Position numbers and translations under genes: made by a program. DNA of 64,000 nucleotides, taken from assembly GCA_963971405.1 (NCBI GenBank), contig OZ020490.1, positions 5,179,897-5,243,896 on the forward strand, read 5' to 3'. Below are positions 55,001 to 63,714 of this stretch, piece after piece (position 1 is the first letter of the stretch; each line of letters opens with the position of its first letter). The stretch is from Psococerastis gibbosa (Eukaryota; Arthropoda; Insecta; Psocodea; Psocidae). The notes beneath the pieces were generated by a model. The model was not told the DNA's origin, searched no databases, and saw nothing but the letters and a program-made list of their open reading frames with translations.

Positions 55001-55757
55001 GAATTGTTTCAAATATTGCTGACCCGTCTTACCACAAACCAATGCTAGTGTGGACGTAAGTCGTAGGTATTTACGACTAACGACTTACAGGCCCACATTG
55101 CATTGCTGCTTTTACGTTAACGCTGTTAATAAATACAATATTTTAATGTACGTAGGTATAATCGTAGTAGGAGAGGTATTTATTCCAAAACAATTCCTCA
55201 ATTTGATTTGGGCAATTCTAATCGTCGCTGACTATGCAAAACCGCGTGACTTTTCTCTACTTTTGAAGGAGAGGGGAACATTTAATATTGTCAATCTTAA
55301 CACTTGAGGTTGCAGAGGCGACCTCCTCTAATGCGACCATTGCTTAGCCCAAATTTGGAAAAAAATTGGAAAATATAGCTCTGAAGTATTGAAGTATTGG
55401 GGTTTTAAGCATTTAGAGTAATATATTTTTTGTGAAAGTACTTGGCCAATATATTGATTTTTTTCATGTAAAATAAGCATGTTAAGAATTAATTTCCCTT
55501 TCAATATTGTGGACACTATGTCTTTAGTCTCCATAACGTCTTCCTTGTCACCAGAAATCCTGGGGGTGCTACGGATGGACCGGGGGGGGGGGGGGCTTAG
55601 CCCCCCCCCCAGGTTCCCCTTATTTACGCCAATGCATACGACCTCGTCTTATACGACCTATGGACCATTGTACTTCTCGTTTCAGCTGTATTCAAGCCTA
55701 GTAACGTACTTCATAATAATGCTGCAGTTCAAAGGAAGTTCTGAAGAATCAGAATGA
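45825..55757 (+). CDS. Gustatory receptor (GR family), six exons
   Basis: Exons 45825-46002, 46757-47010, 48535-48837, 50223-50492, 54134-54298 and 55686-55757 join in phase to 1242 nt, 413 aa, the usual GR size. Hydrophobic segments lie near residues 70-91, 107-128, 168-182, 211-225, 277-295, 309-326 and 391-405, plus an N-terminal FNVLRVFGMFPW segment typical of GR TM1. The last exon carries TYFIIMLQF, the family hallmark (TYhhhhhQF) of TM7. These are ligand-gated cation channels with inverted topology in chemosensory neurons. The clade (sugar, fructose/Gr43a, bitter) is not decided. The ATG at 45825 is the first after an in-frame TAA at 45762. Introns are full of MITEs and SINEs, but no break is seen in the coding exons. 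Confidence 0.93.
46040..46560. repeat. Repeat family D, two fragments in GR intron 1
   Basis: 46040-46320 (GTGGATTCCGAACCAGTTGG) and 46498-46560 (CTGTCGGGGGGAGTGAGTCT) match different parts of the 36060 element. Confidence 0.65.
46678..46722. repeat. MITE family F, single arm
   Basis: CGGAATATTGACAAGTGGAATAGCCG matches one terminus of the 52237 element; 35 bp before GR exon 2. Confidence 0.7.
46757..47010 (+). CDS. GR exon 2: TM2-TM3
   Basis: Acceptor ACATTTTCAG; donor GAG/GTACCT. Encodes FPTIYAFVTSFSTGIVTISL and GDAILLVCFLISSFAYLIPC. Two leading bases complete a Gly codon with exon 1. Confidence 0.9.
47060..47500. mobile_element. Poly-G-centred repeat
   Basis: 47210-47500: TGCAGTCGCGGATTTAGAAT start, GTAGATCCGCACCTG end, with a ten-G run. 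Closely related to 14560-14825. In GR intron 2. Confidence 0.6.
47670..48495. repeat. Family E repeat, copy in GR intron 2
   Basis: GTTCTGTGATGGTTGAAATG to AAACTTGGACCGGTTCTTTT, ending about 40 bp before GR exon 3. Confidence 0.75.
48535..48837 (+). CDS. GR exon 3: TM4 and extracellular loop
   Basis: Acceptor TTCCACAG; donor GAG/GTAGGG. Phase 0 both ends. A stronger-looking GTGAGA inside at 48827 would break the frame with exon 4, so it was not used. Confidence 0.88.
48864..48938 (+). repeat. tRNA-Glu-like SINE head / pseudogene
   Basis: 75 nt with A-box-like TAGTGTAGTGG, Glu-like CTGACTTTCAC, and a perfect T-arm stem (GTTGG/CCAAC with loop TTCGAGG). The anticodon stem is mispaired, so not a functional tRNA. 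27 bp after GR exon 3. Confidence 0.6.
48985..49290 (+). mobile_element. Non-LTR retrotransposon 3' relic
   Basis: Diverged copy of the unit arrayed at 37250-38940: LQWFRHVQWMDENRTTLRLV-like, then GCAAGGGGAAAACAATGGCC shared almost exactly. Confidence 0.75.
49468..49628 (+). repeat. SINE-like repeat, family B
   Basis: GATAAGGTGGTAGCGTGCTT start and TTAAATTGTTTGTATTATG end, in GR intron 3. Confidence 0.7.
50223..50492 (+). CDS. GR exon 4: TM5-TM6
   Basis: Acceptor CTGTTGCAG, donor AAG/GTACGT. Encodes HYKLWLHLRELCQSIG, TFTAICLTMFLLCLPST and FWALLPALLTGLYLSL. Phase 0 both ends. Confidence 0.92.
50510..50775. repeat. Repeat family D in GR intron 4
   Basis: CCCTGTCAGTCTGGCGGGGG start, about 18 bp after the exon 4 donor; GTGGATTCCGAACCACTTGG inside. 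A further fragment lies at 51295-51375. Confidence 0.7.
50780..52085. other. GR intron 4, AT-rich, little recognised
   Basis: No exon found. A short poly-G-type fragment is near 51425 (GCCGTAGCTAGCCAGGGG). Confidence 0.45.
52093..52235. repeat. Palindromic MITE
   Basis: Near-perfect inverted repeat: TTAGGCGCTTATTCCACC and GGTGGAATAAGCGCCTTT, core with GTCTGCTACCACGTCAATA. Inner arms resemble 6951-7070. Confidence 0.9.
52237..52371. repeat. Palindromic MITE, family F
   Basis: GGCGGCTATTCCACTTGTCA and TGACAAGTGGAATAGCCGCT arms, 135 bp, nearly perfect. It abuts the preceding palindrome. Confidence 0.92.
52993..53769. repeat. Duplicated segment, copy 1
   Basis: Nearly identical to 62437-63200 over about 760 bp. 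Starts GGCGCCCATTCCCAG, which repeats the MITE terminus, and ends with a complete MITE. A short ORF (MGHYNCGGILWAERKQHILM) recurs in both copies but has no recognised motif. Confidence 0.85.
53384..53769. repeat. 386-bp MITE, full copy
   Basis: AGGTGCCCATTCCATTGACC to GGTCAATGGAATGGGCACCT. Flanked by TAA on both sides if the ends are taken as GG...CC. Confidence 0.92.
54134..54298 (+). CDS. GR exon 5: intracellular loop before TM7
   Basis: Acceptor TATCCATAG, donor TCG/GTAAGT. Encodes SRLTRLLIVQKFGGAPERSL and QAGCFTLHRGTNIS, the conserved cytoplasmic segment preceding TM7. Confidence 0.9.
54550..54975. mobile_element. Poly-C repeat with nested GGCTTTCACGGCCGGA element
   Basis: GGGACGTATTTAAGTATCTA...TTTGTCGCCCCCCCC, then 54708-54835 a short copy of the 12140 element with both inverted ends, then TTTGCCGCCCC end. 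In GR intron 5. Confidence 0.6.
55545..55622. repeat. Short poly-G/poly-C hairpin
   Basis: ACCGGGGGGGGGGGGGCTTAGCCCCCCCCCCAGG: G and C runs around CTTAG, 60 bp before GR exon 6. Potential strong hairpin or G-quadruplex. Confidence 0.7.
55686..55757 (+). CDS. GR exon 6: TM7 and stop
   Basis: Acceptor CTCGTTTCAG. Encodes LYSSLVTYFIIMLQFKGSS then TGA. Carries the TYhhhhhQF hallmark. An AATAAA at 55905 is a possible poly(A) signal. Confidence 0.93.
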   Translation: MYSSLVTYFIIMLQFKGSSEESE

Positions 55758-55769
55758 GTCGCTGTAAGT

Positions 55770-56460
55770 AATTTGTATGTCGTGGCTATATAGTAGATTT
55801 TAATTAATTACCTAATTATAGAAATCGAAAATGAGTTGTTGGTGTCCTCGAGTTCGGAAAAAAATCCTCTGCTATCCTCTATCCTCTTAAATCCTGAATG
55901 AAAAAATAAAATAGGAAAACCTTTGTCATTGAAGTAGAAAAACCTAACTCCAAAGTTTTTGATTTGGCGCGGAAATAGGCCAAAAGTAATAGCGTCCCGA
56001 CATGGCAGGTAAAGTTAGCTTAGTGTTTATTTGATCCTTAATTAGCATGATTGCTGCTAAATAACAGTACGTCGTTTTTCTCTTTTTTTTGTCACTCCTG
56101 AAATTTCACCATTTAGGAGTTAAGTGGTTTGATAATCAGGGTATCTACAGTATATACCTATTATTTATTATGTTATGTATTTTAATGTACTTATAATATT
56201 CAAGAATAGGCAAGCCACAAAATAATTAAATCATTTTTAAATAATATAATTTAAGTGGAAATGCTTCACATCGTCCATTACAAATTATTACATAATATTG
56301 TAGTTACAAAAAGAATTGATTTTTTCGAGATATTCGAGTTCTAGCACAGCCACTAGATCGTTCATTCGCTCCGAGTAAGGGGAAGGAAAAATAATTACTT
56401 TCTGTCGATTGGAGAATAAAAAATAATCACCACTTCCTCTAAATGAGCGGTTCCCAACAT
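55770..56460. other. Intergenic, nothing recognised
   Basis: AT-rich 3' flank of the receptor gene; only the AATAAA at 55905 stands out. Confidence 0.45.
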
Positions 56461-56553
56461 CGCTTGAAAAATCTCAGTAAGGAACACAGCACCTCCATGC
56501 ATTGGCAGATGGCGGCGCCATTAAGTATTTTTTACTGATACTTTTCAAGCGAT
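56461..56553. repeat. Short MITE
   Basis: TCGCTTGAAAAATCTCAGTAA and TTACTGATACTTTTCAAGCGA are inverted ends of a 93-bp element. Confidence 0.75.
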
Positions 56554-56557
56554 CGCA

Positions 56558-57049
56558 ATGGTGGGATTGGGCCTCAATAAAGGAATATTTATATATGACC
56601 CAACCACGATAGGATGGCACTTGGAACACATTGCTTATTCAATAATTTGCATAAGCGGAACACCGAGTTTATTCGATTTTTATAAGTGTTCGCCATCGCG
56701 TGGTTGGGTAGTACCTCTGGAAAAAGAAAATAAAAAAATCATGGAAAAAATATATGGAAATCGTTGCATGTTTGGGAACATGGGGTTATTAGGTTTATAT
56801 ATAGGAGAGATGGAACATTCGCTTCCCGCCAAAAGTATATTTTTAAATTTCTTTGAAGCCATAGAAAAGACGTGGCAGGATGCCCAGACAATTTTGGCGG
56901 GAATGAATATTCCCTTTCTCCTATATAGAACTTTAGGGGGTTTTCATCTAGTACCTACAGAGTCTATTTCTTCAGTCTCTTGGCTTCATGCCTATGAGTC
57001 TTTTGTAGATAGGTATCACATGCAAGTTTTCCTGCAATTTCATCGCTAG
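56558..57049 (+). CDS. Uncharacterised ORF, 163 codons, probably TE-associated
   Basis: ATG five bases after the MITE at 56461. Encodes MVGLGLNKGIFIYDPTTIGW through FLQFHR. Not recognised. Its second half (56796-56935) is formed by a MITE-like inverted repeat, and no splice sites or upstream exons are apparent. Longest ATG ORF in the region, but could be chance; it also overlaps the expected 3' UTR of the minus-strand gene ending at 57110. Confidence 0.2.
   Translation: MVGLGLNKGIFIYDPTTIGWHLEHIAYSIICISGTPSLFDFYKCSPSRGWVVPLEKENKKIMEKIYGNRCMFGNMGLLGLYIGEMEHSLPAKSIFLNFFEAIEKTWQDAQTILAGMNIPFLLYRTLGGFHLVPTESISSVSWLHAYESFVDRYHMQVFLQFHR
56796..56936. repeat. MITE with GGGAGAAAG-type ends
   Basis: ATATAGGAGAGATGGAACATT...CCCGCCAAAA and TTTTGGCGGGAATGAATATT...CTCCTATAT are inverted. 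Fragments of the same terminus occur at 8610 and 13430. Confidence 0.8.
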
Positions 57050-57109
57050 GCAATTGTGTAATTCAAAGTTGCATCTGGCAAATTTTGGCGTTGTCAGCCG
57101 CAACGTAAG

Positions 57110-57198
57110 CTAGTGGTGGTGATGGTGACCGTGGTGATGTCCACTATGATCATCTAACACTGCAACTTGAGGCTCCGCTTCGTTATGATGGTGAGGAA
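57110..57198 (-). CDS. Terminal exon with His-rich C-terminus, gene unknown
   Basis: Acceptor TTTGTTTCAG directly before base 57198. The exon reads PHHHNEAEPQVAVLDDHSG then HHHGHHHHH and stop TAG at 57112-57110. Two leading bases complete a split codon. The His cluster suggests metal binding (for example a zinc-handling protein), but this is only compositional. No upstream exon was identified between here and the right edge, so the intron is long or exons were missed. An AATAAA on the minus strand lies at about 56671-56666. Confidence 0.55.
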
Positions 57199-57204
57199 CT
57201 GAAA

Positions 57205-57640
57205 CAAAGGAGAAACTTTATTAATTTTTAATTCTACTAAAAATACAGCAAGTATTTAAGTGACAGATAGGGGAATGCCGAACAACTCGAAAGGCCACGT
57301 CTTCAAACAAGTAGTGAGACCATGTAAGACTAACGAGACGGACTGCTGGCCACTGAGGAAGGACAAAGAGCAACTGCTGTATTTGGCGGAGATGCGAGTT
57401 AAAAAAAAATAGTATAGTTCCACGGACCCCAAACCTTTTTAGTCTAACCCACCGCCCCCCCCCCCCCGAAAAAAGTATTAAACAACAACAGTAGGTCTTG
57501 AAATAAATAAATTGACTGTCGGTGTTTTAATCTGTAACATAAGATTACAGAAGTAGCCTACTTTTAATAAGAAAAATTACACTGCGATTTTTCTTTTAAA
57601 TTTTATTTTTTTAAACTTACTGACGAAGAGTACAGTACAG
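57205..57640. other. Intron or intergenic, poly-C tract
   Basis: Poly-C run near 57453. No exon found. Confidence 0.4.
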
Positions 57641-57647
57641 TTTTAAC

Positions 57648-57785
57648 GACTTCGGTGGCAAGATGGTTGCGTTTTTGTACTTGTGCGAGTCACTACTCAC
57701 CTTGCCGTGCCGTCACTCAACAAAAGTACCCGTTTCTCAGTGAGGCGAGTGATAAGGTTGATTGGATAGATTCAAACAAAAATTA
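57648..57785 (+). repeat. SINE-like repeat, family B
   Basis: GGTGGCAAGATGGTTGCGTT start; most diverged of the four copies. Confidence 0.6.
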
Positions 57786-57989
57786 ATTACTTGACTAAAT
57801 AATATAATTCTATCTAGTGCTAAAAATGGTACGGAGACTGCACCACTTTGAGAACCTCTGTCCTAGGCTCTAGAACACCCTTGATAGCCCCAAACCTATT
57901 GGCAATGACAATCAAGCCAATTAACATCTTTAGCAACAAGACAAGCTTCACGAACAGGTCTCTTACTAAAAAAAAAATCAAGAGCGATT

Positions 57990-58900
57990 GCTTCTACACA
58001 GCACGAAGCGTGATTAATCACGGTTGTCACAGTAGATACCATCGAGTCACAGCTCTCTGTCACCCTAGAATTCAGTTCAAGGTTTCCTGCATTTGCATCA
58101 ATCTTTAATTTTCTTCATATTGATCATCATTGTCATCAATACATGCTCCAGATTCCGGTGTGATACGTGAGCCGTGGCTCCGTCATCCTCACCCCATTTT
58201 CGCATTCTTCGTCTTCGTTCAGGTTTTCCTGCATTTGCTACATTTTTTTTTATATTTATCGTCATTATCATCAATAATTACTCCAGCTTCCAATGTGATA
58301 ATTGAGCCTCCGTGGCTCTCTCACACCCTCCCCATTTTAGCATTCTTCGTCTCATTTAAATCAGAGCTACTCGACACTTGATTGTGCTCTAAGATGTCCC
58401 TTTATGATATACCATCGAAGAACAGTTCTTGTCACTCCAGAATTCAGTTCAAGGTTTTCACCTTATATGCACACCTTTTTTTTTCATTATCTTCAATAAT
58501 TACTTCCGCAGTTTCCGGTGTAATGTCTCCTCCACTCTCTCCTCATTTTTGCTTTTAATCAGAGCAACTAGACTGCTGTAGTCACAGCTAGATGTTGCAG
58601 TAAATACCATCGAGTGTCAGACAGTGTCACCCCAGAATTCAGGTTCAAGATGTCCTGTTCATGCAGCAATCTGTATACCTTTTTTTAAGTCATCACCTTC
58701 AATAAATACTTTTAGTTTTTGGTGGGATACATGAGTCTCCTCCACTCTCTACTCATTTTCGCTTTTAATCAGAGCAACTAGACATTTGATTATTGTAGTC
58801 ACAGATGTTGCAGTAAATACCATCGAGTCACAGATCTTGTCACCCCAGAATTCAGTTCAAGGTTTCCTGCATTTGCTGCAATCCCGACAAAGAATAAATC
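57990..58900. repeat. Degenerate tandem array (~200-bp units)
   Basis: Four or more units marked by CAGAATTCAGTTCAAGGTTT at about 58068, 58438, 58634 and 58848, with CATCGAGTCACAG and TGTCACCCCAG nearby. Variable unit length. Origin not recognised. Confidence 0.75.
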
Positions 58901-59339
58901 TCGCTCCTACAATGCAAGGGTCAACGACTCTGTTCAACTGGAACCTTGACTTGCTGTCTTGTAGGTTGTAGGCTATTTCTGTGATAAAAGAACGTTTAGG
59001 TTACTCCCGTCATTCATATATAGCTTATGGTTGAAGGTTCTGCCTACTATAGGCGTGTACGGAGGACTGTACTTCCGGGTAAATGGAATAATCCATGATC
59101 ATAAAAAAAAACAGGCAAAGCCTCATCTATCGAAGATCGACGATCATCATGGCGATTGTAGTCATAATGGGGAATTATTATGCAGTTGTTTACCGTCGTT
59201 GCCTTCTGCATCCTTATAGGCTACCGTTGACTCTTCATTAAGTTTCTCCGCCTTCAGGCCAGTTCCCCAACCCCAGGACAAGCAGTGTCCTGCACAGAAT
59301 AGACTGTGTTTTTCACTAATCCCGGCTCAAAGTCGGTCC

Positions 59340-59760
59340 CCTTTTTGTTCAGTCGCCATTATGCGCTTCTACCTTCACCACGAGGAGGCACAAATTAGGG
59401 ATTTTCCCGTCTTCACTTATGAGATCATAAGGCATTACTCAGAAGCTCAGTTGCCAAAGTATAACTCTCTCAGAATATACCTAGGTATGCTGTGCGCAAC
59501 GCCTAAGATGGCTGGGACACGTCGTAAGAATGTCAGACAACCGAGTGCCGGACAAGATGCACAAAACAAGCATGACAGGAAGATGTCTGGCAGGACGTCC
59601 TCGAAAACGCTGGTTGAGTGAGTTGGAATCTGACCTTCGCGAGTTGAGAGTCCGTAGATGGTGAAGCGTTGTACAAAACCAAAATGACTGGAGGAGTGTT
59701 GTCGAGCAGGCCAAAGTTGATCAAGGGCTGTAGAGCCAGAAGAAGAAGAAGTTAATATTA
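59340..59760 (+). mobile_element. Non-LTR retrotransposon 3' relic
   Basis: From 59490, RLRWLGHVVRMSDNRVPDKM, then GRCLAGRPRKRWLSELESDL and an (AAG)n tail. The preceding ORF MRFYLHHEEAQIRDFP is not recognised. Confidence 0.8.
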
Positions 59761-60058
59761 ATCGCCATAGTAGGCTCGCTGGTTACGTATCTACAAAAAA
59801 TTTTACATGGCTTGTCTCTCGTATAATTTAGTACATATAACAAGTCTCACTACTAAACAGAACTACCTTGAAGATCTGTCTGATAAACCGAGAGAGGGCA
59901 TTGCCTTCTGCCACCATAATATTGTGGTTATACCGGTGGTTGGCCGTAAATGTAAGTTATATGAGCGCGTGCGGAGGACGGCTAGCCGCAGAGGACACTT
60001 TCTTTGCCTGGAACGCCTCTGGAAAATCCCCGCAACAAACTACTTCCGGTGAGCAATA

Positions 60059-60530
60059 GTCTTCTTCTTCAGCTCTTCAGCCAACACCCGATGATACCTA
60101 TTCTGTGGAGAAGTCTCTGGAGGTGGCCGTGTCCTGTGGCCATTCGGGACGCTGCCACAGCGATGTCCCAACGCAAGTTGCTTTTTAACGTACCATATAG
60201 TCTTCTTCTTCAGCCAACGCCCGATGATACCTATTCTGTGGAGAAGTCTCTGGAGGTGGCCGTGTCCTGTGGCCATTCGGGACGCTGCCACAGCGATGTC
60301 CCAACGCAAGTTGCTTTTTAACGTACCATATAGTCTTCTTCTTCAGCCAACGCCCGATGATACCTATTCTGTGGAGAAGTCTCTGGAGGTGGCCGTGTCC
60401 TGTGGCCATTCGGGACGCTGCCACAGCGATGTCCCAACGCAAGTTGCTTTTTAACGTACCATATAGTCTTCTTCTTCAGCCAACGCCCGATGATTGGCGT
60501 TTCCTTCACCTTGGAAGCAGAGGAGGCATT
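60059..60530. repeat. 133-bp tandem repeat, ~3.5 copies
   Basis: TCTTCTTCTTCAGCCAACGC recurs at 60201, 60334 and 60467, exactly 133 bp apart and with identical units; a slightly longer first copy starts at 60059. A related single copy is at 60880-61145. Derived from a retrotransposon 3' tail (TTC)n. Confidence 0.92.
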
Positions 60531-60594
60531 CGGATGACTCAGCGATACCTATTCTGTGGAGATGGCTCTGAAGGTAGTCGTGTCCTGTGCAAGG

Positions 60595-60880
60595 CCGCAT
60601 TTATGGGGGGGGGGGGATCCAGGGGTCCGGACCCTCCCCGTCGTGAAAAATTCCATCATCCACAAAGTATTTTCGCATGCTTTCATTCTCTGATGCCAGT
60701 CCCTTCAAAGGTGGTTTTAAATTAATAAAAAAAAAATTTGTTCGGTTCTTTCTATATTTCTAGTTGTTGTATTTACTAAAAATTCAGCTTTGCTTTCTTA
60801 AGCTCGGTGTAAACTACTATGATAGCCTCCCATACCTACCCCCCCCCCCCCATCGCAAATCCATAGCTACGGCCTTGGTC
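60595..60880. mobile_element. Poly-G/poly-C-centred repeat
   Basis: CAAGGCCGCATTTATGGGGG start and CATAGCTACGGCCTTGG end, inverted. Inserted into the 133-bp repeat family (CCTGTG is found on either side). Confidence 0.65.
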
Positions 60881-61257
60881 CTGTGGCCGCCGTTTGGAAG
60901 GCTTCCACAGCAATTTCCCGGCCCAAGTTGCTTTTTAATTTAGTCTTCTTCTTCAGCCAACGCCCGTCAAGCTGGGCCATTCCCTCCAGTGTCGTAGTTC
61001 GGGTTTCTACCTCTATGCCAATGCAGCTGAATAGGTAATTCCTTCCCCTTGGAAGCAGAGGGGGCATTCGGATGACTCAGTGTTACCTATTCTGTGGAGG
61101 TGGCTCTGAAGGTAGTCATGTCCTGTGGCCGTTCGGAAGGCTGCCTTACTTTACTTACTTTTTCGTGTCCGAGGTAGAGACTGCCATTGGATTATTAAAT
61201 GCAGAAGGCGATAACAATGATGGTAACCATTAGGGTTGGGCGGTCCCAAGCCAGGCG

Positions 61258-62055
61258 GAAAAGGTTTCATTCTATGGGGAGTCTTGAACCTCTTCCTTTC
61301 GTTTCATAATCTAGTCCTCTACCAACTAGACTATTCCTGACCTCAATGGTTATACGAGTACAGGCCAAGTGAGGCTACCCAATATTGAAATCGTGATATA
61401 GTACCCATACATCTCACATATTAGAGCGTCACTACGACTTTTGCCCAGATTGGAAGGTCGCCGGAAGGTTTAGAAGAGAGAGTGGCGTATTCGTAGATAG
61501 GGTGAGCTCTACGCGATATACCAAGAACCTACGATAGTAGCCGAAATCAAGAGAGCCCGAATCAGGTGGCTAGGGCACCTGAACCGAACGCTAGACAGTA
61601 GGGCTACAAGAGCAGCCTTAAACAAGGCGCCCCAAGGGAGAAGACGAGTGGGACGACGACACAGATCCGATGGCTGGACGACGTCGAGGTGGATCTGGTG
61701 ACCCTTGGCGTCGCTGACTGGCGAAGGAGAGCGCAGGACCGCGCCGGCTGGCGCGATGTAGCAGAGCAGGCCACGGCACGGGCCGTAGCGGCAAGGAGTA
61801 ATGTAATGGTAACAAGCCAGGTGGAAAATTTATCCTTCTATGGGAAGTCTCTACCCTCTTCCTTCCGTTTCACAGACTAGTTCTCTATGAACTAGACTAT
61901 TCCTGACCTCAATGGTTATACGACTACAGGTCAAGTGGGGCTACCCATCATTGAAACGATGCAAATCGTGATATGGTACCCATACAACCCACCTATTACA
62001 GCATCACTACGACTTTTGCCCAGTTCGGAAGGTCGCCGGAAGGTCTAGAATAACG
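61258..62055. mobile_element. Retrotransposon tail flanked by ~225-bp direct repeats
   Basis: 61258-61485 and 61822-62055 are direct repeats (TATTCCTGACCTCAATGGTT, CTACGACTTTTGCCCAG). Between them the plus strand has IKRARIRWLGHLNRTLDSRA and GRRRVGRRHR, a non-LTR tail with a frameshift. Tandem duplication of a retrotransposon end is more likely than an LTR pair. Confidence 0.6.
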
Positions 62056-62139
62056 GCGGCAAGGTTGCCTAAAGGTCACGAAGATGAGAGTGAAAGTTAA
62101 TCAGAGCGCCGGCCATTGTCTCATCAGTTCCTGACCATA

Positions 62140-62225
62140 CCGTGGTCCAGCGGTTAAGGCATTGGGTTTAAAGCTTAAAGGTACCTGGTTGGGAGTCTAG
62201 GGAGGATTTTTTTAATGTACAGTAG
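62140..62225 (+). repeat. tRNA-derived SINE head
   Basis: CCGTGGTCCAGCGGTTAAGG (A-box region) and GGTTGGGAGTC (degraded B box) 45 nt apart, followed by a T-rich stretch and (GATA)n. Confidence 0.5.
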
Positions 62226-62436
62226 GGGCTTTTTGGGGTGTTTTGAAGATCACATCCGCCACGGTAGATAGATAGATAGGGGATTTTATTTATTTTCCTC
62301 CGTACTATTTCTTTCCATCATTGTCTATTGAATTGATAATAATTAACCCCAGCTAATCTTAAGCAGTACTTAATTTGGTCCTTCGCTGCTTGAAATCCGG
62401 CTCGAAGGACCACTAGTTCCCAGCTTTTACTGGGAA

Positions 62437-63200
62437 AATTTTTATTTTATTTTTTAATCTCTCTAATTCTTTCCGTTGGGACATTATAATTGTGGTGGTA
62501 TTTTATGGGCTGAGAGAAAGCAGCATATTCTGATGAATTATTATGCGGAGAACCTTATAAAACAATTATCGGTAATTTTATCGCTCATCAAACCACATGT
62601 TCATGTACGTAGTCTGATGTACAGGTACGAACACTTCCGTCATCATAAAATCTATGGAGGTACTTACTGCGCTCTACGCCTCTACCGGCTTTTCCAGGCT
62701 TGGGGCTATACCTAGGTCAATGGAAATTATTAGGCCTATTTGAAGGGCGTATTATGGACTTCTGGCCCATTGAACCTTGTCTAATGCCAACGACTCAATA
62801 GAATTTTGGGCATAAGGCGCCCATTCCATTGACCGGCTAGGGCTATTTCCAAAAACGGTGACGTGGTAGCAGACATTCAAGACTTAGGGGACGTCTCCAC
62901 CGACCTCGCATTGCAGAATGCAAATGACATTGACGGAAATTAGAATTTTTCTTTTTATAGAAATCTATTAAAATGTTTGTACTTAACATATCCCATGACG
63001 CCATTTTTTAATTTTAGTTTGTTTGTTTGTGATTTTACTGTATGGCAATTGATCTATTTTAACTATGGCATAGAGGAAAATAAACATTTCCGTCAATTCT
63101 GCAATGCGAGGTCGGTGGAAACGCCGCCTAAGTCTTGAATGTCTGCTACCACGTCACCGTTTTTGGAAATAGCCCTAGCCGGTCAATGGAATGGGCACCT
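62437..63200. repeat. Duplicated segment, copy 2
   Basis: Nearly identical to 53005-53769 including the nested 386-bp MITE at 62815-63200. The left boundary follows CTGGGAAAA, while in copy 1 it follows a MITE-like terminus. Confidence 0.88.
62815..63200. repeat. 386-bp MITE, full copy
   Basis: AGGCGCCCATTCCATTGACC to GGTCAATGGAATGGGCACCT; same length as the other two full copies. Confidence 0.92.
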
Positions 63201-63204
63201 TATT

Positions 63205-63714
63205 GATAATTGATTTGCAGTTTATTGTACTTTTAAGTCAGTTTGCAAATACATTTTTTACTTTACCAAGTATAGATACGAGTCTAATTTAAAATACATA
63301 TAAAAAGAACATTTTTCCCACAAGCTATGTCCAATTTCTATCCATCGTTGTTTTGGTAAAAAAAAAAGATAAAATAATTAGGAGAAGGCCAAATATTAAA
63401 ATGATGGGGAATAGAAAGTCACGGGAGCATGTTAACATGTCTACTAACAGTTTAGGCTTATGTACAACAAGTTTACTGTAAAGCCTCCTAGGTACAACGT
63501 AAAAAATTGGAAATTGTGGCCGTCTAACAGAGAGTAAACCTTGATGGCTATTTTATGACGCCAAGGTTTTTATTTATAGCCTATATGGAGCTCGGATTCT
63601 GCTTTAGTAAAACTACTAGAAATTGGGTCATGCGTTACAGCAGAAAAATAAAAAATCCCGGTTGGTTGACTGAGGTGTTTTGAGAAATTGTTACACGAAG
63701 AACCGTCATCATAC
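63205..63714. other. Intergenic, nothing recognised
   Basis: No ORF, splice-bounded exon or repeat-family member identified. Confidence 0.4.

Noticed and set aside
60040-60509. ORFs of up to 122 codons in both strands
   Set aside because: They are translations of the 133-bp tandem repeat.
61258-62055. LTR retrotransposon
   Set aside because: The enclosed coding remnant is of non-LTR type and no gag/pol, primer-binding site or polypurine tract is visible.
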